Assembly (NCBI GenBank): GCA_035439445.1
Contig: DAORKG010000005.1
Location: forward strand, 77,796 to 141,795
Source of the DNA: UBA4416 sp035439445
GTDB taxonomy: Bacteria; Bacteroidota; Bacteroidia; B-17B0; Aurantibacillaceae
Direction of reading: 5' to 3'
Length of the DNA: 64,000 bases
Part shown: piece by piece, positions 44,608-53,828 of the stretch
Position numbering within the stretch: the first letter of the stretch is position 1
How the letters are laid out: each line of letters begins with the position of its first letter
Translations under genes and position numbers: made by a program
Notes under the pieces: model-generated
Told to the model about the DNA's origin: nothing
What the model saw: the letters and a program-made list of their open reading frames with translations, nothing else
Databases searched by the model: none

Positions 44608-45861
44608 CTAGTGCTGAATGTTTTCTACTGCCTTAGGATCATGTTTATGTTTGAATAATATGGCAAATAATACAGATATCACAAGGGCATAGATTGAAAA
44701 AGTGAGCCAGATATGATGCCAGTCTTTTCCTGTTTCAGATGTAAAATAATGATCGATGATATAACCACTACTGATACTCCCAAATACAGCACCAAAACCA
44801 TTTGTCATCATCATAAACAAGCCTTGTGCTGATGAGCGAATGGTAGAATCAGTTGATGTTTCAACAAACAAAGAACCTGAAATATTAAAGAAATCAAATG
44901 CCATACCGTAAACGATACATGATGCAATAATCATCCATAAGCCATCGGTTGGATTTCCAAATGCAAACAATCCAAAACGTAATACCCATGCCAGCATACT
45001 AAATAGCATCACTTGTTTAATACCAAACTTCTTTAAGAAAAATGGAATTGCTAAAATAAACAGTGTCTCAGATATTTGTGAAATGGACATAATAATGGTT
45101 GAGTATTTCACAACAAACGAATCCGCATATTCTGCCTGGTGTTTAAAGTCATCTAAAAACACATCGCCATAAGCATTTGTTAGTTGTAAAGCAGCACCTA
45201 AAAACATACTGAAAATAAAAAACAGAGCAAGCTTGTAATTGGCAAATAATTTAAACGAACTTAATCCAATTAAATCAACAAATGATTGATTGTTTTCTGT
45301 TTTATGTTGTGGCTTACATTTAGGTAAAGAAAAGGAATAAATACCCAGACCTATAGCTGCAATAGCAGCAATGTAAAATTGATTTTCAGAAGCTTTGTTA
45401 CCTGATAAATTAGTAATCCACATAGCAACAATAAACCCAATGGTTCCCCAAACTCTGATAGGGGGAAAGTCTTTTACAACGTCCATATTATTACTTTTAA
45501 GTGCATTATAGGCTACAGAGTTTGATAATGCAATGGTTGGCATATAAAAAATCATAGCAATTAATATTACCCAAAAAAAGCTGGAAGGATCATTTATTTG
45601 AGGAACGTAAATCAATGTTAAACCTCCCAATATATGAAGAATGCCATATAATTTTTCTGCGTTTAGCCACCTGTCAGCAATAATTCCGCATAGTGTTGGC
45701 ATAAATATCGATGCAATACCCATGGTAGAGAATATAGCTCCAAACTGAGTTCCATCCCATTGCTTAGTTCCAAACCAGTAATTAGCAACAGTAATTAACC
45801 ATGCTCCCCAAACAAAAAACTGCAGGAAGCTCATGATAATTAAACGCATTTTTAAATTCAT
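44608..45861 (-). CDS. Nucleoside permease (NupG-type MFS transporter)
   Basis: 417 residues, twelve membrane helices. The N-terminus (MSFLQFFVWGAWLITVANYW) and the GIIADRWLNAEK loop match the nucleoside:H+ symporter family (NupG/XapB). It imports nucleosides with protons. It is a single-gene unit upstream of the stress protein. Confidence 0.87.
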   Translation of the reverse strand: MNLKMRLIIMSFLQFFVWGAWLITVANYWFGTKQWDGTQFGAIFSTMGIASIFMPTLCGIIADRWLNAEKLYGILHILGGLTLIYVPQINDPSSFFWVILIAMIFYMPTIALSNSVAYNALKSNNMDVVKDFPPIRVWGTIGFIVAMWITNLSGNKASENQFYIAAIAAIGLGIYSFSLPKCKPQHKTENNQSFVDLIGLSSFKLFANYKLALFFIFSMFLGAALQLTNAYGDVFLDDFKHQAEYADSFVVKYSTIIMSISQISETLFILAIPFFLKKFGIKQVMLFSMLAWVLRFGLFAFGNPTDGLWMIIASCIVYGMAFDFFNISGSLFVETSTDSTIRSSAQGLFMMMTNGFGAVFGSISSGYIIDHYFTSETGKDWHHIWLTFSIYALVISVLFAILFKHKHDPKAVENIQH

Positions 45862-45956
45862 ACTAGTAAATTAAATTATTTCATCAGCAAGATAGAAAAA
45901 GATTTAAAATGTAACTAATTTTTAACCATGTATTATATGGTTAAAATCTGGAAATC

Positions 45957-46811
45957 ATGAATGTTAAATTAATTACCTCACTACTTTTTTTGTGTGTTTT
46001 TGAAACCAATGTGATGCTAGCCAAAACTAAGGTGTCTATTCAAAAAGCATTTGATAAAAAATACATCTCTGCGAAAGCTATTTGTAAAGGTGGTTTGGAA
46101 TTAGATTATTCTGTTTCTAACTTATTGAAAGATTCATTAATTGTTGTGATACCTGCAGGTTGGCGATTTAATTCAAATGCCGGTAAAAACGATTATCAGG
46201 ATATCTTAGTAACACACGAGGAGTTATTAGTATTAAGACCAAAACAAACTAAGATGTTTGATATAAAAGGTTATTGTTGTGAGGCTACGAAAGGAGGTCC
46301 AATTAAGGGAATTCCCTATACTATTGGAAAAATGGCAGATAGTAGTTTGGTTTTACTGGCAAGATATTTAAATACTCATAAAACAGATTCAAATACAGAG
46401 CAATACAGTGTTTGGGCTATTAGTGACGGAAAAGAAACAGCTAACATTACAAGTCATAACGACTCGATTGCTGCTCTTCTCAGGACATTTGTGGCTAATA
46501 TAAAAGGAGAGCCACTCCCTTGGTATACACTTTTAAAAAGAGCAAGGGTAAATTCTTATGGAGAAGTATCAGACCACCCTATAAGATTTAAAGCAGATAT
46601 AAATTATTCTGTCACTGAAACCTGCTATTCTTACTGTTATATACTGGATTCTAATGGGCAAAAAGTGTCTGAAATATTTGGTAAATGGCTTTTGCCGGAA
46701 AGTAACGACTACAGTGCCAACTTCAATGTTGCCGGTTTGAAGAAAGGCGAGTATAAATTGGTATTGGAAGGGAAAAATTCCCCTTTGTTTGAGAAAACTT
46801 TCAAAATTTAG
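45957..46811 (+). CDS. Secreted protein of unknown function
   Basis: 284 residues with a signal peptide (ITSLLFLCVFETNVMLA). I do not recognise a family. The N-terminal half contains a KGGLELDYSVSNLLKDSLIV segment and PAGWRF near 62; the C-terminal ~70 residues (ADINYSVTETCYSYCYILDS, GLKKGEYKLVLEG) look like a beta-sandwich similar to the ends of some secreted Bacteroidota proteins, but without a clear T9SS tail. It is a single-gene unit. Confidence 0.7.
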   Translation: MNVKLITSLLFLCVFETNVMLAKTKVSIQKAFDKKYISAKAICKGGLELDYSVSNLLKDSLIVVIPAGWRFNSNAGKNDYQDILVTHEELLVLRPKQTKMFDIKGYCCEATKGGPIKGIPYTIGKMADSSLVLLARYLNTHKTDSNTEQYSVWAISDGKETANITSHNDSIAALLRTFVANIKGEPLPWYTLLKRARVNSYGEVSDHPIRFKADINYSVTETCYSYCYILDSNGQKVSEIFGKWLLPESNDYSANFNVAGLKKGEYKLVLEGKNSPLFEKTFKI

Positions 46812-46901
46812 CATTTAATTATCTGTTATACAGTACTTTATGTTAAGATTAAGTTTTCTTTCTTTTTTAAAAGTTTGATTAGCATAATTCAATTAATTTT
46901 T

Positions 46902-46909
46902 TACTTTTG
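46902..46909 (+). promoter_or_regulatory. -7 box TACTTTTG for the DUF2795 gene
   Basis: Exact TAnnTTTG match, 23 bp upstream of the ATG at 46933. Confidence 0.5.
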
Positions 46910-46932
46910 CATGAAAATTTAAAAATAATAGT

Positions 46933-47154
46933 ATGTATTGGACATTAGAATTAGCATCATGGTTGGAAGATGCGCCTTGGCCGGCAACTAAGGACGAGTT
47001 AATTGATTTTGCTATTCGTTCTGGTGCTCCGATGGAGGTAATAGAAAATTTACAAGAAATGGAAGACGAAGGTGAAGCTTACGAAACCATTGAAGAAATT
47101 TGGCCGGATTACCCAACCAAAGATGATTTCTTTTTTAACGAAGATGAATATTAA
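46933..47154 (+). CDS. DUF2795 domain protein
   Basis: 73 residues, very acidic C-terminus (DDFFFNEDEY). The WLEDAPWPATKDELIDFAI segment is the DUF2795 hallmark (a small helical domain). It is highly conserved and short, usually a single-gene unit in this phylum, and its role is unknown. A good promoter box upstream and a terminator downstream support expression as a separate transcript. Confidence 0.85.
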   Translation: MYWTLELASWLEDAPWPATKDELIDFAIRSGAPMEVIENLQEMEDEGEAYETIEEIWPDYPTKDDFFFNEDEY

Positions 47155-47157
47155 AAC

Positions 47158-47189
47158 TAAAAAAGGTTCGCAATTTGCGAACCTTTTTT
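47158..47189. terminator. Terminator after the DUF2795 gene
   Basis: AAAAGGTTCGC and GCGAACCTTTTTT (from 47161 to 47189) form a stem with a small loop and a T run; it can also serve the convergent gene at 47202. Confidence 0.88.
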
Positions 47190-47201
47190 GTTATTCTTTT
47201 A

Positions 47202-47636
47202 TTAATCTTGATCTAAAGAATTAGGTTTGCCCGCAGCTTTTTTCTCTTTGTGTTTAGCTTTTAACTTTTCTAGTTGCTCAGGAGTTAATATGGCTTTTAC
47301 GTTTTGTCGGTATTCTTTTCTAACTGCTTCAATTTCATTTTTTGCAGCTTCTTTATTTTCTTTTTGTCCTTTATATTTTGCTCTAATAGCATCAACATTT
47401 GTAGCACGAGTTGTAGCTAGTGCTAAAACTTTTGCTTTTTGTTCGTCTGTTAGGGTAACTTCAGCATTTAAATCATCCACACTTTTTTGCGCACGTTGTT
47501 CTATAGTTTGTTTTTCTTTGTGTTCTCCTTTAGAATGTTCTGTGTGTTCTCCTTTTGGTTTTTTAGGAGCTTCTTGAGCATTTGATAATGAAGATAGAGC
47601 AAATAAACAGGCTGCTAATACGATTACTTTTTTCAT
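47202..47636 (-). CDS. Small secreted Spy/CpxP-like helical protein
   Basis: 144 residues. Signal peptide (ending ALSSLSNAQ), then a Lys/Glu/His-rich helical protein with the LTDEQKAKVLAL and LTPEQLEKLKAKHKEKK motifs of the LTxxQ (Spy/CpxP/DUF4890-like) group. These are periplasmic chaperone-like or metal-responsive proteins. The His-rich PKGEHTEHSKGEHKEK stretch near 28-43 could bind metal; that is speculation. Confidence 0.78.
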   Translation of the reverse strand: MKKVIVLAACLFALSSLSNAQEAPKKPKGEHTEHSKGEHKEKQTIEQRAQKSVDDLNAEVTLTDEQKAKVLALATTRATNVDAIRAKYKGQKENKEAAKNEIEAVRKEYRQNVKAILTPEQLEKLKAKHKEKKAAGKPNSLDQD

Positions 47637-47721
47637 AATTTGTTTTTTAGGATTAATATTTTCATTCTTTGACTAGCAAAAGTTTTACCAGTTTAATGTT
47701 TTAATGTTAAAATATTTAAAA

Positions 47722-47982
47722 TTATTTTTTTGATGTTTTTGTTTCTTTTGGTTTGTCTGCTACTTTTTGTTCAGTGGCAACTTTACAAACTTTACAAGCT
47801 TCATATCCTTGTTTTTTAGCTTCATTTAATTCAATTCCCTTTTTTCCGGTTTTAGCGACATCACAATTTTTTGCATGATATTTTTTTCCACTTTCAGTGA
47901 TATAAACAGTTTGGGCTTTTGCCTGCGATGTATTTAAAAATAAAATAAATGCGATTACTGAAATAATAGTTTTGATTTTCAT
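47722..47982 (-). CDS. Small secreted two-cysteine-pair protein
   Basis: 86 residues: signal peptide (ending NTSQAKAQ), then VYITESGKKYHAKNCDVA and GYEACKVCK. The pattern of Cys + CxxC after a GxKYH motif is like the small Ada-type metal-binding/YHYH segments found in secreted Bacteroidota proteins; a zinc site is plausible. Function unknown. Confidence 0.7.
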   Translation of the reverse strand: MKIKTIISVIAFILFLNTSQAKAQTVYITESGKKYHAKNCDVAKTGKKGIELNEAKKQGYEACKVCKVATEQKVADKPKETKTSKK

Positions 47983-48011
47983 ATGTAGATAATATTTGTT
48001 TGTGCAAACAT

Positions 48012-48047
48012 AAAAAAACCGTTCAACAATTATTGAACGGTTTTGAA
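48012..48047 (-). terminator. Terminator after the lipoprotein gene at 48072
   Basis: AAAACCGTTCAA (48015-48026) and TTGAACGGTTTT (48033-48044) form a 12-bp perfect stem with a 6-base loop, followed on the minus strand by T-rich sequence. Confidence 0.85.
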
Positions 48048-48071
48048 AAATTATAAGCTATAAATAGCCCT

Positions 48072-49076
48072 TTAGTATTGAACTTTAGGAATCATTCCTC
48101 TAATTCCCATATCTACAGGAACTTCCCCAATTTCAGGTTGATAGTACCCATCAGGTGTGCCAACTTCTATCCACTCAAAGCTTTTGTTAGTAGATAATGA
48201 AACAGTAACAATAATGTCTTGTGTTTCAGAACCTGTAATAGTTAATACCTGATTTGAACTTGCCATATCGGTAAATTGAGCTGTTACCACACAACTTCCG
48301 GCAGGAATTGGTGAGTTTGCGAAATTTGGATTTACAACAGTTGTTGCTCCTGCTGGAGCTTGACCATCTGATTTCCAATAGCCATATCCGGGAATTAAAG
48401 TTTCAAATCCCCAATAACCTTGATTATGATTTACATAAGGTCCACCAACTGAAGCAGATGGAATATAATCCTGATCTTTAATTTTATATTTTGTAACATA
48501 GGTTTTATATCCAACAAATGAGGCTATAGTTCCGTTTCCAATATGGTTTCCAGGTAATGCATTTGCTTTGTACGGAATATCATAGTTTTGATAAGATAAA
48601 GACAAACGTAGCCACTTGTATGTTCCAGGTGTTACTTGACTCAATGGGACAGAATAAAAAGTTACATTTTCTCTAACCACAGTTGAATGACTAAACTGAA
48701 TGGCTGTTGTTCCACCTACTGCTGTTTCAGGAGCATGATAAAGAACTTTACCTGCACCTAAAGCAGTTAAATCACCTTGAGCAAGTTCAATATAATGCGC
48801 TGCCATTTGGTTAAATTTTGGAGAATATGCTCCGTGGCCTGAAGCTAATGTTGATGGATTTCCAAAATTATCTAATCTTACTTGAGTGGAATCGAATTTA
48901 AATTTGAAAATTAATTTTGGACCTGTTGAGTTATCAGTCCAAACTGTATCAGGATAAACCTTTTCGGGTGTTCCAGTTGTTGTTGGAGTTTCTTCTGGAG
49001 CTGTTTCTTCTTCTGTTTTCTTTTTACAAGAGAATAAAATTCCTCCTAATAAAACGATTGCAATTATTTTTTTCAT
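48072..49076 (-). CDS. Lipoprotein of unknown function
   Basis: 334 residues. Lipoprotein signal ending at Cys17 (GILFSC) followed by a Lys/Glu/Thr-Pro-rich linker, then a beta-rich domain with LIFKFKFDSTQVRLDNFGNP near 54 and a conserved-looking TPGTYKWLRLSLSYQNYDI stretch near 147-165. I do not recognise the family; similar proteins are found as secreted lipoproteins in this phylum. Likely on the outer membrane. Confidence 0.7.
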   Translation of the reverse strand: MKKIIAIVLLGGILFSCKKKTEEETAPEETPTTTGTPEKVYPDTVWTDNSTGPKLIFKFKFDSTQVRLDNFGNPSTLASGHGAYSPKFNQMAAHYIELAQGDLTALGAGKVLYHAPETAVGGTTAIQFSHSTVVRENVTFYSVPLSQVTPGTYKWLRLSLSYQNYDIPYKANALPGNHIGNGTIASFVGYKTYVTKYKIKDQDYIPSASVGGPYVNHNQGYWGFETLIPGYGYWKSDGQAPAGATTVVNPNFANSPIPAGSCVVTAQFTDMASSNQVLTITGSETQDIIVTVSLSTNKSFEWIEVGTPDGYYQPEIGEVPVDMGIRGMIPKVQY

Positions 49077-49219
49077 ATGTTTTAATTATTTGTTTTTTAA
49101 TGGTCATATGGTATAGTCATATTTTCTTAATTTATGTTTGAGTTCGTAGTAACATGACTATTTCATAATTATTTTTTTGTTTAACGAATGTATAAAAAAG
49201 AAAACAGCTCACAAAACAA

Positions 49220-49245
49220 TAATCCTCAGCATAAGCCGAGGATTA
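49220..49245 (-). terminator. Possible terminator downstream of ftsH
   Basis: TAATCCTC (49220-49227) pairs with GAGGATTA (49238-49245); the T run is weak (TTGTTTTG on the minus strand). Confidence 0.5.
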
Positions 49246-49280
49246 TATGATTTAATAAAATTATTTAGTACTAAATCTGT

Positions 49281-51434
49281 TTAAGAAATAATTGAATCGT
49301 TAGATGTATTTGATAATCCATTTTTCAATTCTTGTTCTTTTTCCTTTTGTTGTTCTTCTGCAACATCTTTTGCAAAAGGGCGTTTACCAAAAATAGTTTC
49401 TAAGTCTTCTTTAAAAATAACTTCTTGCTCCAATAATTTTTCTGCCAATTGTGTCAGTTTATCTTTATTAGCCAACAAGATGGTTTTTGTTCTAGCATAT
49501 GCAATATCAATCATTTTCTTTACTTCTTCATCAATTGTTTTTGCTGTGCTTTCGCTATATGGTTTACTAAAACTGTATTCGCTTTGTCCAGAGCTGTCAT
49601 AGTAACTTACATTGCCAATCTTATCGTTTAAACCATAATAAACAACACTTGCGTATGCCTGACGAGTAATTTTTTCTAAATCGCTTAATGCACCTGTAGA
49701 AACTTTACCAAAAATAACTTCCTCAGCCGCTCTACCGCCCAATGCTGCACACATCTCATCCATAATTTGTTCGGTAGTTGTAATCTGTCTTTCTTCAGGT
49801 AAATACCATGCAGCTCCTAATGAACGACCACGAGGAACAATAGTTACTTTAACCAACGGTGACGCATATTCGCACATCCAACTTACGGTTGCATGACCTG
49901 CTTCGTGGAAAGCAATTACACGTTTTTCATCAGGAGTGATGATTTTATTTTTCTTTTCTAAACCTGCAATAATTCTATCGACAGCATCTAGGAAATCTTG
50001 TTTAGTTACTTGTTTTTTATTAGCACGTGCAGCTATTAATGCTGCTTCGTTACAAATGTTGGCAATATCAGCTCCGCTAAAGCCCGGGGTTTGTTTAGCC
50101 AAGAATTCAATATCAACAGTTGTATCAATTTTAATTTTCTTTAAATGTACCTTGAAAATTTCTTGGCGTTCAACAACATCCGGCATGTCCACATAAATCT
50201 GTCTATCAAAACGTCCTGCGCGCATTAAGGCTCTATCTAAAATATCAGCACGATTTGTAGCAGCTAAAATAATTACACCACTATTAGTACCAAAACCATC
50301 CATTTCGGTTAATAATTGGTTTAAAGTGTTTTCACGCTCATCATTACCACCTGCAGCAGCATTTTTTCCACGTGCTCTACCAATTGCATCAATTTCATCG
50401 ATGAAAATAATACATGGAGATTTTTCTTTTGCTTGTTTAAATAAATCACGCACACGAGATGCCCCAACACCGACAAACATTTCTACAAAGTCAGAACCCG
50501 ATAATGAGAAGAAAGGAACTTTTGCTTCACCGGCTACGGCTTTTGCTAATAATGTTTTTCCTGTACCAGGAGGGCCAACTAGTAAAGCGCCCTTAGGGAT
50601 TTTTGCACCTAAATCAGTATATTTTTTTGGGTTTTTCAAGAAATCAACAATCTCCATGATTTCTACTTTTGCTCCATCTAAACCGGCCACATCATTAAAT
50701 GTAACATTCACATTAGAGTCTTTGTCAAATAATACAGCTTTAGATTTTCCGATGTTAAAGATTTGACCTGCGCCTCCTGCGCCGCCGCCGCCCATTCTGC
50801 GCATCATCACAATCCATAATACTACCATTATGGCAATAGGAAGCATCCAGCCTAAATGATCACTCCATTCTGTTCTATCTTGACGGGATGGAGAAATACG
50901 CAATTGTGCTGGAAGATTTGCGTTTGATTGAACAATACGTACTTGCTCTAAAAAGTCTTTTACATCTGGTATTGATACTTTAAAATGTGGACCCGGAGAG
51001 TTTTTAGGATTAGGAAATAACTGAACCATTTTCCCGCTTTTATCAGGTTGGAAATAGCGAGGTAGTTTTAAACTGTCCTGATTGATAGTAATTTCAGCTA
51101 CTTTTTCATTTACAATCACAATTTCTCTTACGTCACCTTTCGCTAACATATTTTGTTCAAATTGTGTTTGATCTACTTCGTAAACTCTACCTTCAAAGTC
51201 TTGTCCGAAAAATACAAAGCCTAAAAGGCCTAGTATCACTAAACCATAAATCCAATAAAAACTGTTTCCGCCATTACTTCCTCCACTGTTTCCTCCACCA
51301 AATGGATTTGAAGGTTTTTTACCGAAACGATCTTTCATTTTTTCGAATTGTTTCTTTCTCTCTTCTTCACTTGAAGAGGATGTGTTAGATGGTTCCGGAT
51401 TTTTTGGTATATTATTTTGTTGTTCGTCGCTCAT
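49281..51434 (-). CDS. ftsH: ATP-dependent zinc metalloprotease FtsH
   Basis: 717 residues. A charged N-terminal tail with a Gly/Asn-rich stretch (46-57), two membrane helices (59-77 and 195-211) around a periplasmic domain, AAA+ ATPase with Walker A GPPGTGKT (287-294) and the SRH region, and the peptidase HEAGH zinc motif near 508-512. The C-terminus is acidic and may act in oligomer contacts. FtsH degrades unassembled membrane proteins and, in many bacteria, LpxC, whose gene is also in this window. It is followed upstream by rsfS, a common order in the phylum. Confidence 0.96.
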   Translation of the reverse strand: MSDEQQNNIPKNPEPSNTSSSSEEERKKQFEKMKDRFGKKPSNPFGGGNSGGSNGGNSFYWIYGLVILGLLGFVFFGQDFEGRVYEVDQTQFEQNMLAKGDVREIVIVNEKVAEITINQDSLKLPRYFQPDKSGKMVQLFPNPKNSPGPHFKVSIPDVKDFLEQVRIVQSNANLPAQLRISPSRQDRTEWSDHLGWMLPIAIMVVLWIVMMRRMGGGGAGGAGQIFNIGKSKAVLFDKDSNVNVTFNDVAGLDGAKVEIMEIVDFLKNPKKYTDLGAKIPKGALLVGPPGTGKTLLAKAVAGEAKVPFFSLSGSDFVEMFVGVGASRVRDLFKQAKEKSPCIIFIDEIDAIGRARGKNAAAGGNDERENTLNQLLTEMDGFGTNSGVIILAATNRADILDRALMRAGRFDRQIYVDMPDVVERQEIFKVHLKKIKIDTTVDIEFLAKQTPGFSGADIANICNEAALIAARANKKQVTKQDFLDAVDRIIAGLEKKNKIITPDEKRVIAFHEAGHATVSWMCEYASPLVKVTIVPRGRSLGAAWYLPEERQITTTEQIMDEMCAALGGRAAEEVIFGKVSTGALSDLEKITRQAYASVVYYGLNDKIGNVSYYDSSGQSEYSFSKPYSESTAKTIDEEVKKMIDIAYARTKTILLANKDKLTQLAEKLLEQEVIFKEDLETIFGKRPFAKDVAEEQQKEKEQELKNGLSNTSNDSIIS

Positions 51435-51469
51435 AATTAAATTATATAACGTATAGTTTTAATGTTTGT

Positions 51470-52048
51470 TTAATCTTCAATTCTAGTAACTTCTCCGTCT
51501 GCCCACAATCCTTCAATATTGTAAAACTCGCGAGTTTCACGCATAAACACATGTGCAACAATGTTCACGTAGTCAATTAAAATCCATTCTGCGTTTTGGT
51601 GCCCCTCACTATGGTATGGTTTTTCACCTGTTTTTTTCATTACAGATTCTTCTAATGTATCGGCAATTGCATTAACGTGGGTTGTACTATCTGCATCGCA
51701 AATCACAAAATAATCTGCTACTCTATTTTCTAAACCAATTAAATTGATGATCGTAATATTTTTTGCTTTTTTCTCTTGCATTCCTTCAACAATAGCATCT
51801 AACAAGCCAGTTGTTTGAGCTTTGGTTGCATTTTTCTTAGGTCGTTTTGCAGAACTAGTTACTTTACGTTTCTTTTCAGTATTAGCAATTCTATTTGCTT
51901 CTTTTTGAAGTTCTTCTTTTTCAGTTAAAGGTCTTTTAACTGTTTTTTTTGCAGCGGCCTTTTTACCTGCCTTGTCGGCAGACAGGGGTGATGCTTTTTT
52001 TGAAGATGCTTTTTTAGTAGCTGTTTTTTTTGCAGGTAATTTTGCCAT
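51470..52048 (-). CDS. rsfS: Ribosome silencing factor RsfS with histone-H1-like extension
   Basis: 192 residues; the RsfS family domain (about 80-190: DAIVEGMQEKKAKNITIINL, DYFVICDADSTTHVNAIADT, EWILIDYVNIVAHVFMRETR) is normal length, but an extra ~78 residues of Lys/Ala-rich sequence precede it (KKTATKKASSKKAS). RsfS binds ribosomal protein L14 and blocks subunit joining in starvation. Part of the extension (residues ~21-27) is encoded by a CCTGCCTTGTCGGCAGACAGG palindrome that looks like an inserted repeat. Confidence 0.9.
   Translation of the reverse strand: MAKLPAKKTATKKASSKKASPLSADKAGKKAAAKKTVKRPLTEKEELQKEANRIANTEKKRKVTSSAKRPKKNATKAQTTGLLDAIVEGMQEKKAKNITIINLIGLENRVADYFVICDADSTTHVNAIADTLEESVMKKTGEKPYHSEGHQNAEWILIDYVNIVAHVFMRETREFYNIEGLWADGEVTRIED
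51965..51986. repeat. Palindromic element inside rsfS
   Basis: ACCTGCCTTGTCGGCAGACAGG: the outer CCTG/CAGG (51966-51969, 51983-51986) and inner CT/AG pairs form an imperfect palindrome, and the GC content is far above the surrounding lysine codons. It is in frame and adds about seven residues. Confidence 0.45.
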
Positions 52049-52057
52049 ATTATTTTG

Positions 52058-52087
52058 TTGCTAATGCTATTCCGTTTTTTACTTTTG
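52058..52087 (+). promoter_or_regulatory. birA promoter (TTG-N19-TACTTTTG)
   Basis: TTG at 52058-52060 and TACTTTTG at 52080-52087 with 19 bases between; transcription would start 37 bp or less before the birA ATG. Confidence 0.6.
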
Positions 52088-52124
52088 TTTTGCTATAAGC
52101 AACAAATTTAACTTTTTTGCCTAA

Positions 52125-52889
52125 ATGGAAACATTGTTTATTGGAAAGAACTCGCTTTTTTTACACGAGGTAGAAAGTACCAATACTTATGCCATGAACT
52201 TGTTAAGGAATGTTAACTCCATAGAGGGTACAGTTGTGTATACTGATAATCAAACAGCGGGTAGGGGGCAAAGAGGTTCTGTTTGGTCCAGTAAAATAGG
52301 GCAAAACATTACTACTTCCATCATTCTTAAACCTCAATTTTTATCTCCCGACAACACATTTTATTTGAGTAAAATAAGCGCTTTGGCAGTTTATGACGTA
52401 TTGACTGATATTTTACCAAATAGCCAATATGACATTAAAATTAAGTGGCCAAATGACATAATAGTTGATAGGAAAAAAATAGCCGGTATTTTAATCGAAA
52501 ATAATTTTAGCACTAATGCTGTGTTGCATTCAGTTATTGGAGTAGGATTTAACGTAAATCAGGAAGAGTTTGGTGATTTTGAAAGAGTTGCTACATCCCT
52601 AAAAATGCTTGAAAATAAAGAGTTCAACAGAAATGAGGTGATGAACATACTGTTTTGGAAATTGGAGAAATGGTATCTGAAATTAAAAGAACATAAAATG
52701 GAAGTAATAGATCAATATTACTTGAACTATTTGTTTGGATTAAATGAGATTTTAAGTTTTGAAAATATTGATAAAAATAGATTTGAAGCTAAATTAATAG
52801 GAGTGTCTAAGTCAGGAAAATTAAAACTAGAGCTTAATAATGATGATTTTAAAGAATTTGATATTAAAGAAGTCAAATTTTTAGTTTAA
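52125..52889 (+). CDS. birA: Biotin--[acetyl-CoA-carboxylase] ligase
   Basis: 254 residues, the short form without a DNA-binding domain, so it is an enzyme only, not a repressor. Biotin/ATP-site motif GRGQRGSVWSS near 43-53 and KWPNDIIVDRKKIAGIL near 106-122. It attaches biotin to the carboxyl carrier protein of acetyl-CoA carboxylase. It is divergent from rsfS, a conserved arrangement. Confidence 0.94.
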   Translation: METLFIGKNSLFLHEVESTNTYAMNLLRNVNSIEGTVVYTDNQTAGRGQRGSVWSSKIGQNITTSIILKPQFLSPDNTFYLSKISALAVYDVLTDILPNSQYDIKIKWPNDIIVDRKKIAGILIENNFSTNAVLHSVIGVGFNVNQEEFGDFERVATSLKMLENKEFNRNEVMNILFWKLEKWYLKLKEHKMEVIDQYYLNYLFGLNEILSFENIDKNRFEAKLIGVSKSGKLKLELNNDDFKEFDIKEVKFLV

Positions 52890-52973
52890 ACAGATGTTTA
52901 ATAAAGATTGATAAGTCCTTTCTGTTTTTGCAGAAAGGATTTTTATTTTCGTAAAGTATTTATAATAATTACA

Positions 52974-53768
52974 ATGAAACAATACCACGACTTAATGAAA
53001 CATGTTTTAGAGCATGGAGTAAAGAAAGAAGACAGAACAGGAACAGGTACAATTAGTGTGTTTGGATACCAAATGCGCTATAATTTAGAGGAAGGCTTTC
53101 CTTTACTTACAACAAAAAAACTACATACTAAGTCCATTATTCACGAATTGTTGTGGTTTTTAAAAGGAGATACTAATATCAAATATTTGAAAGACAACGG
53201 CGTAAGAATTTGGGATGAGTGGGCAGATGCAGATGGGAATTTAGGGCCAGTTTATGGTTACCAATGGAGAAGCTGGCCAACGCCAGACGGAAAGCACATT
53301 GACCAAATTAGTCAAGTGGTTGATATGATTAAAAAAAATCCGGATTCACGGAGATTAATTGTAAGTGCCTGGAATGTGGCAGATATCAATAACATGAAGT
53401 TACCACCTTGCCACGCTTTTTTTCAGTTTTATGTTGCCAACGGAAAATTAAGTTGTCAGTTGTATCAACGTAGTGCCGATATTTTTTTAGGAGTGCCTTT
53501 CAACATTGCTTCTTATGCTATACTAACAATGATGATTGCTCAGGTATGTGATTTAGGATTAGGGGATTTTGTTCATACTTTAGGAGATGCTCATTTATAT
53601 TCAAATCATATTGAACAAGCTAAATTGCAGTTAACTAGAGATTGCAGATCATTACCAACTATGAAAATTAACCCCAACGTAAAATCGATTTTTGACTTTA
53701 AATTTGAAGATTTTATCCTTGAAAACTACGATCCACACCCTCATATTAAGGCAGATGTGGCCGTATAA
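52974..53768 (+). CDS. thyA: Thymidylate synthase
   Basis: 264 residues from the ATG at 52974, the exact length of the classic ThyA; a longer upstream frame adds residues without family match. The catalytic Cys lies in LPPCHAFFQFYV near 146, folate/dUMP-site motif QRSADIFLGVPFNIASYA near 165. It makes dTMP from dUMP. No dihydrofolate reductase gene is adjacent. Confidence 0.97.
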   Translation: MKQYHDLMKHVLEHGVKKEDRTGTGTISVFGYQMRYNLEEGFPLLTTKKLHTKSIIHELLWFLKGDTNIKYLKDNGVRIWDEWADADGNLGPVYGYQWRSWPTPDGKHIDQISQVVDMIKKNPDSRRLIVSAWNVADINNMKLPPCHAFFQFYVANGKLSCQLYQRSADIFLGVPFNIASYAILTMMIAQVCDLGLGDFVHTLGDAHLYSNHIEQAKLQLTRDCRSLPTMKINPNVKSIFDFKFEDFILENYDPHPHIKADVAV

Positions 53769-53828
53769 AAAGTAAAATTAAATTTCAACTATTATTATAA
53801 TACAATTAACTTTACACAAAATTTAATT

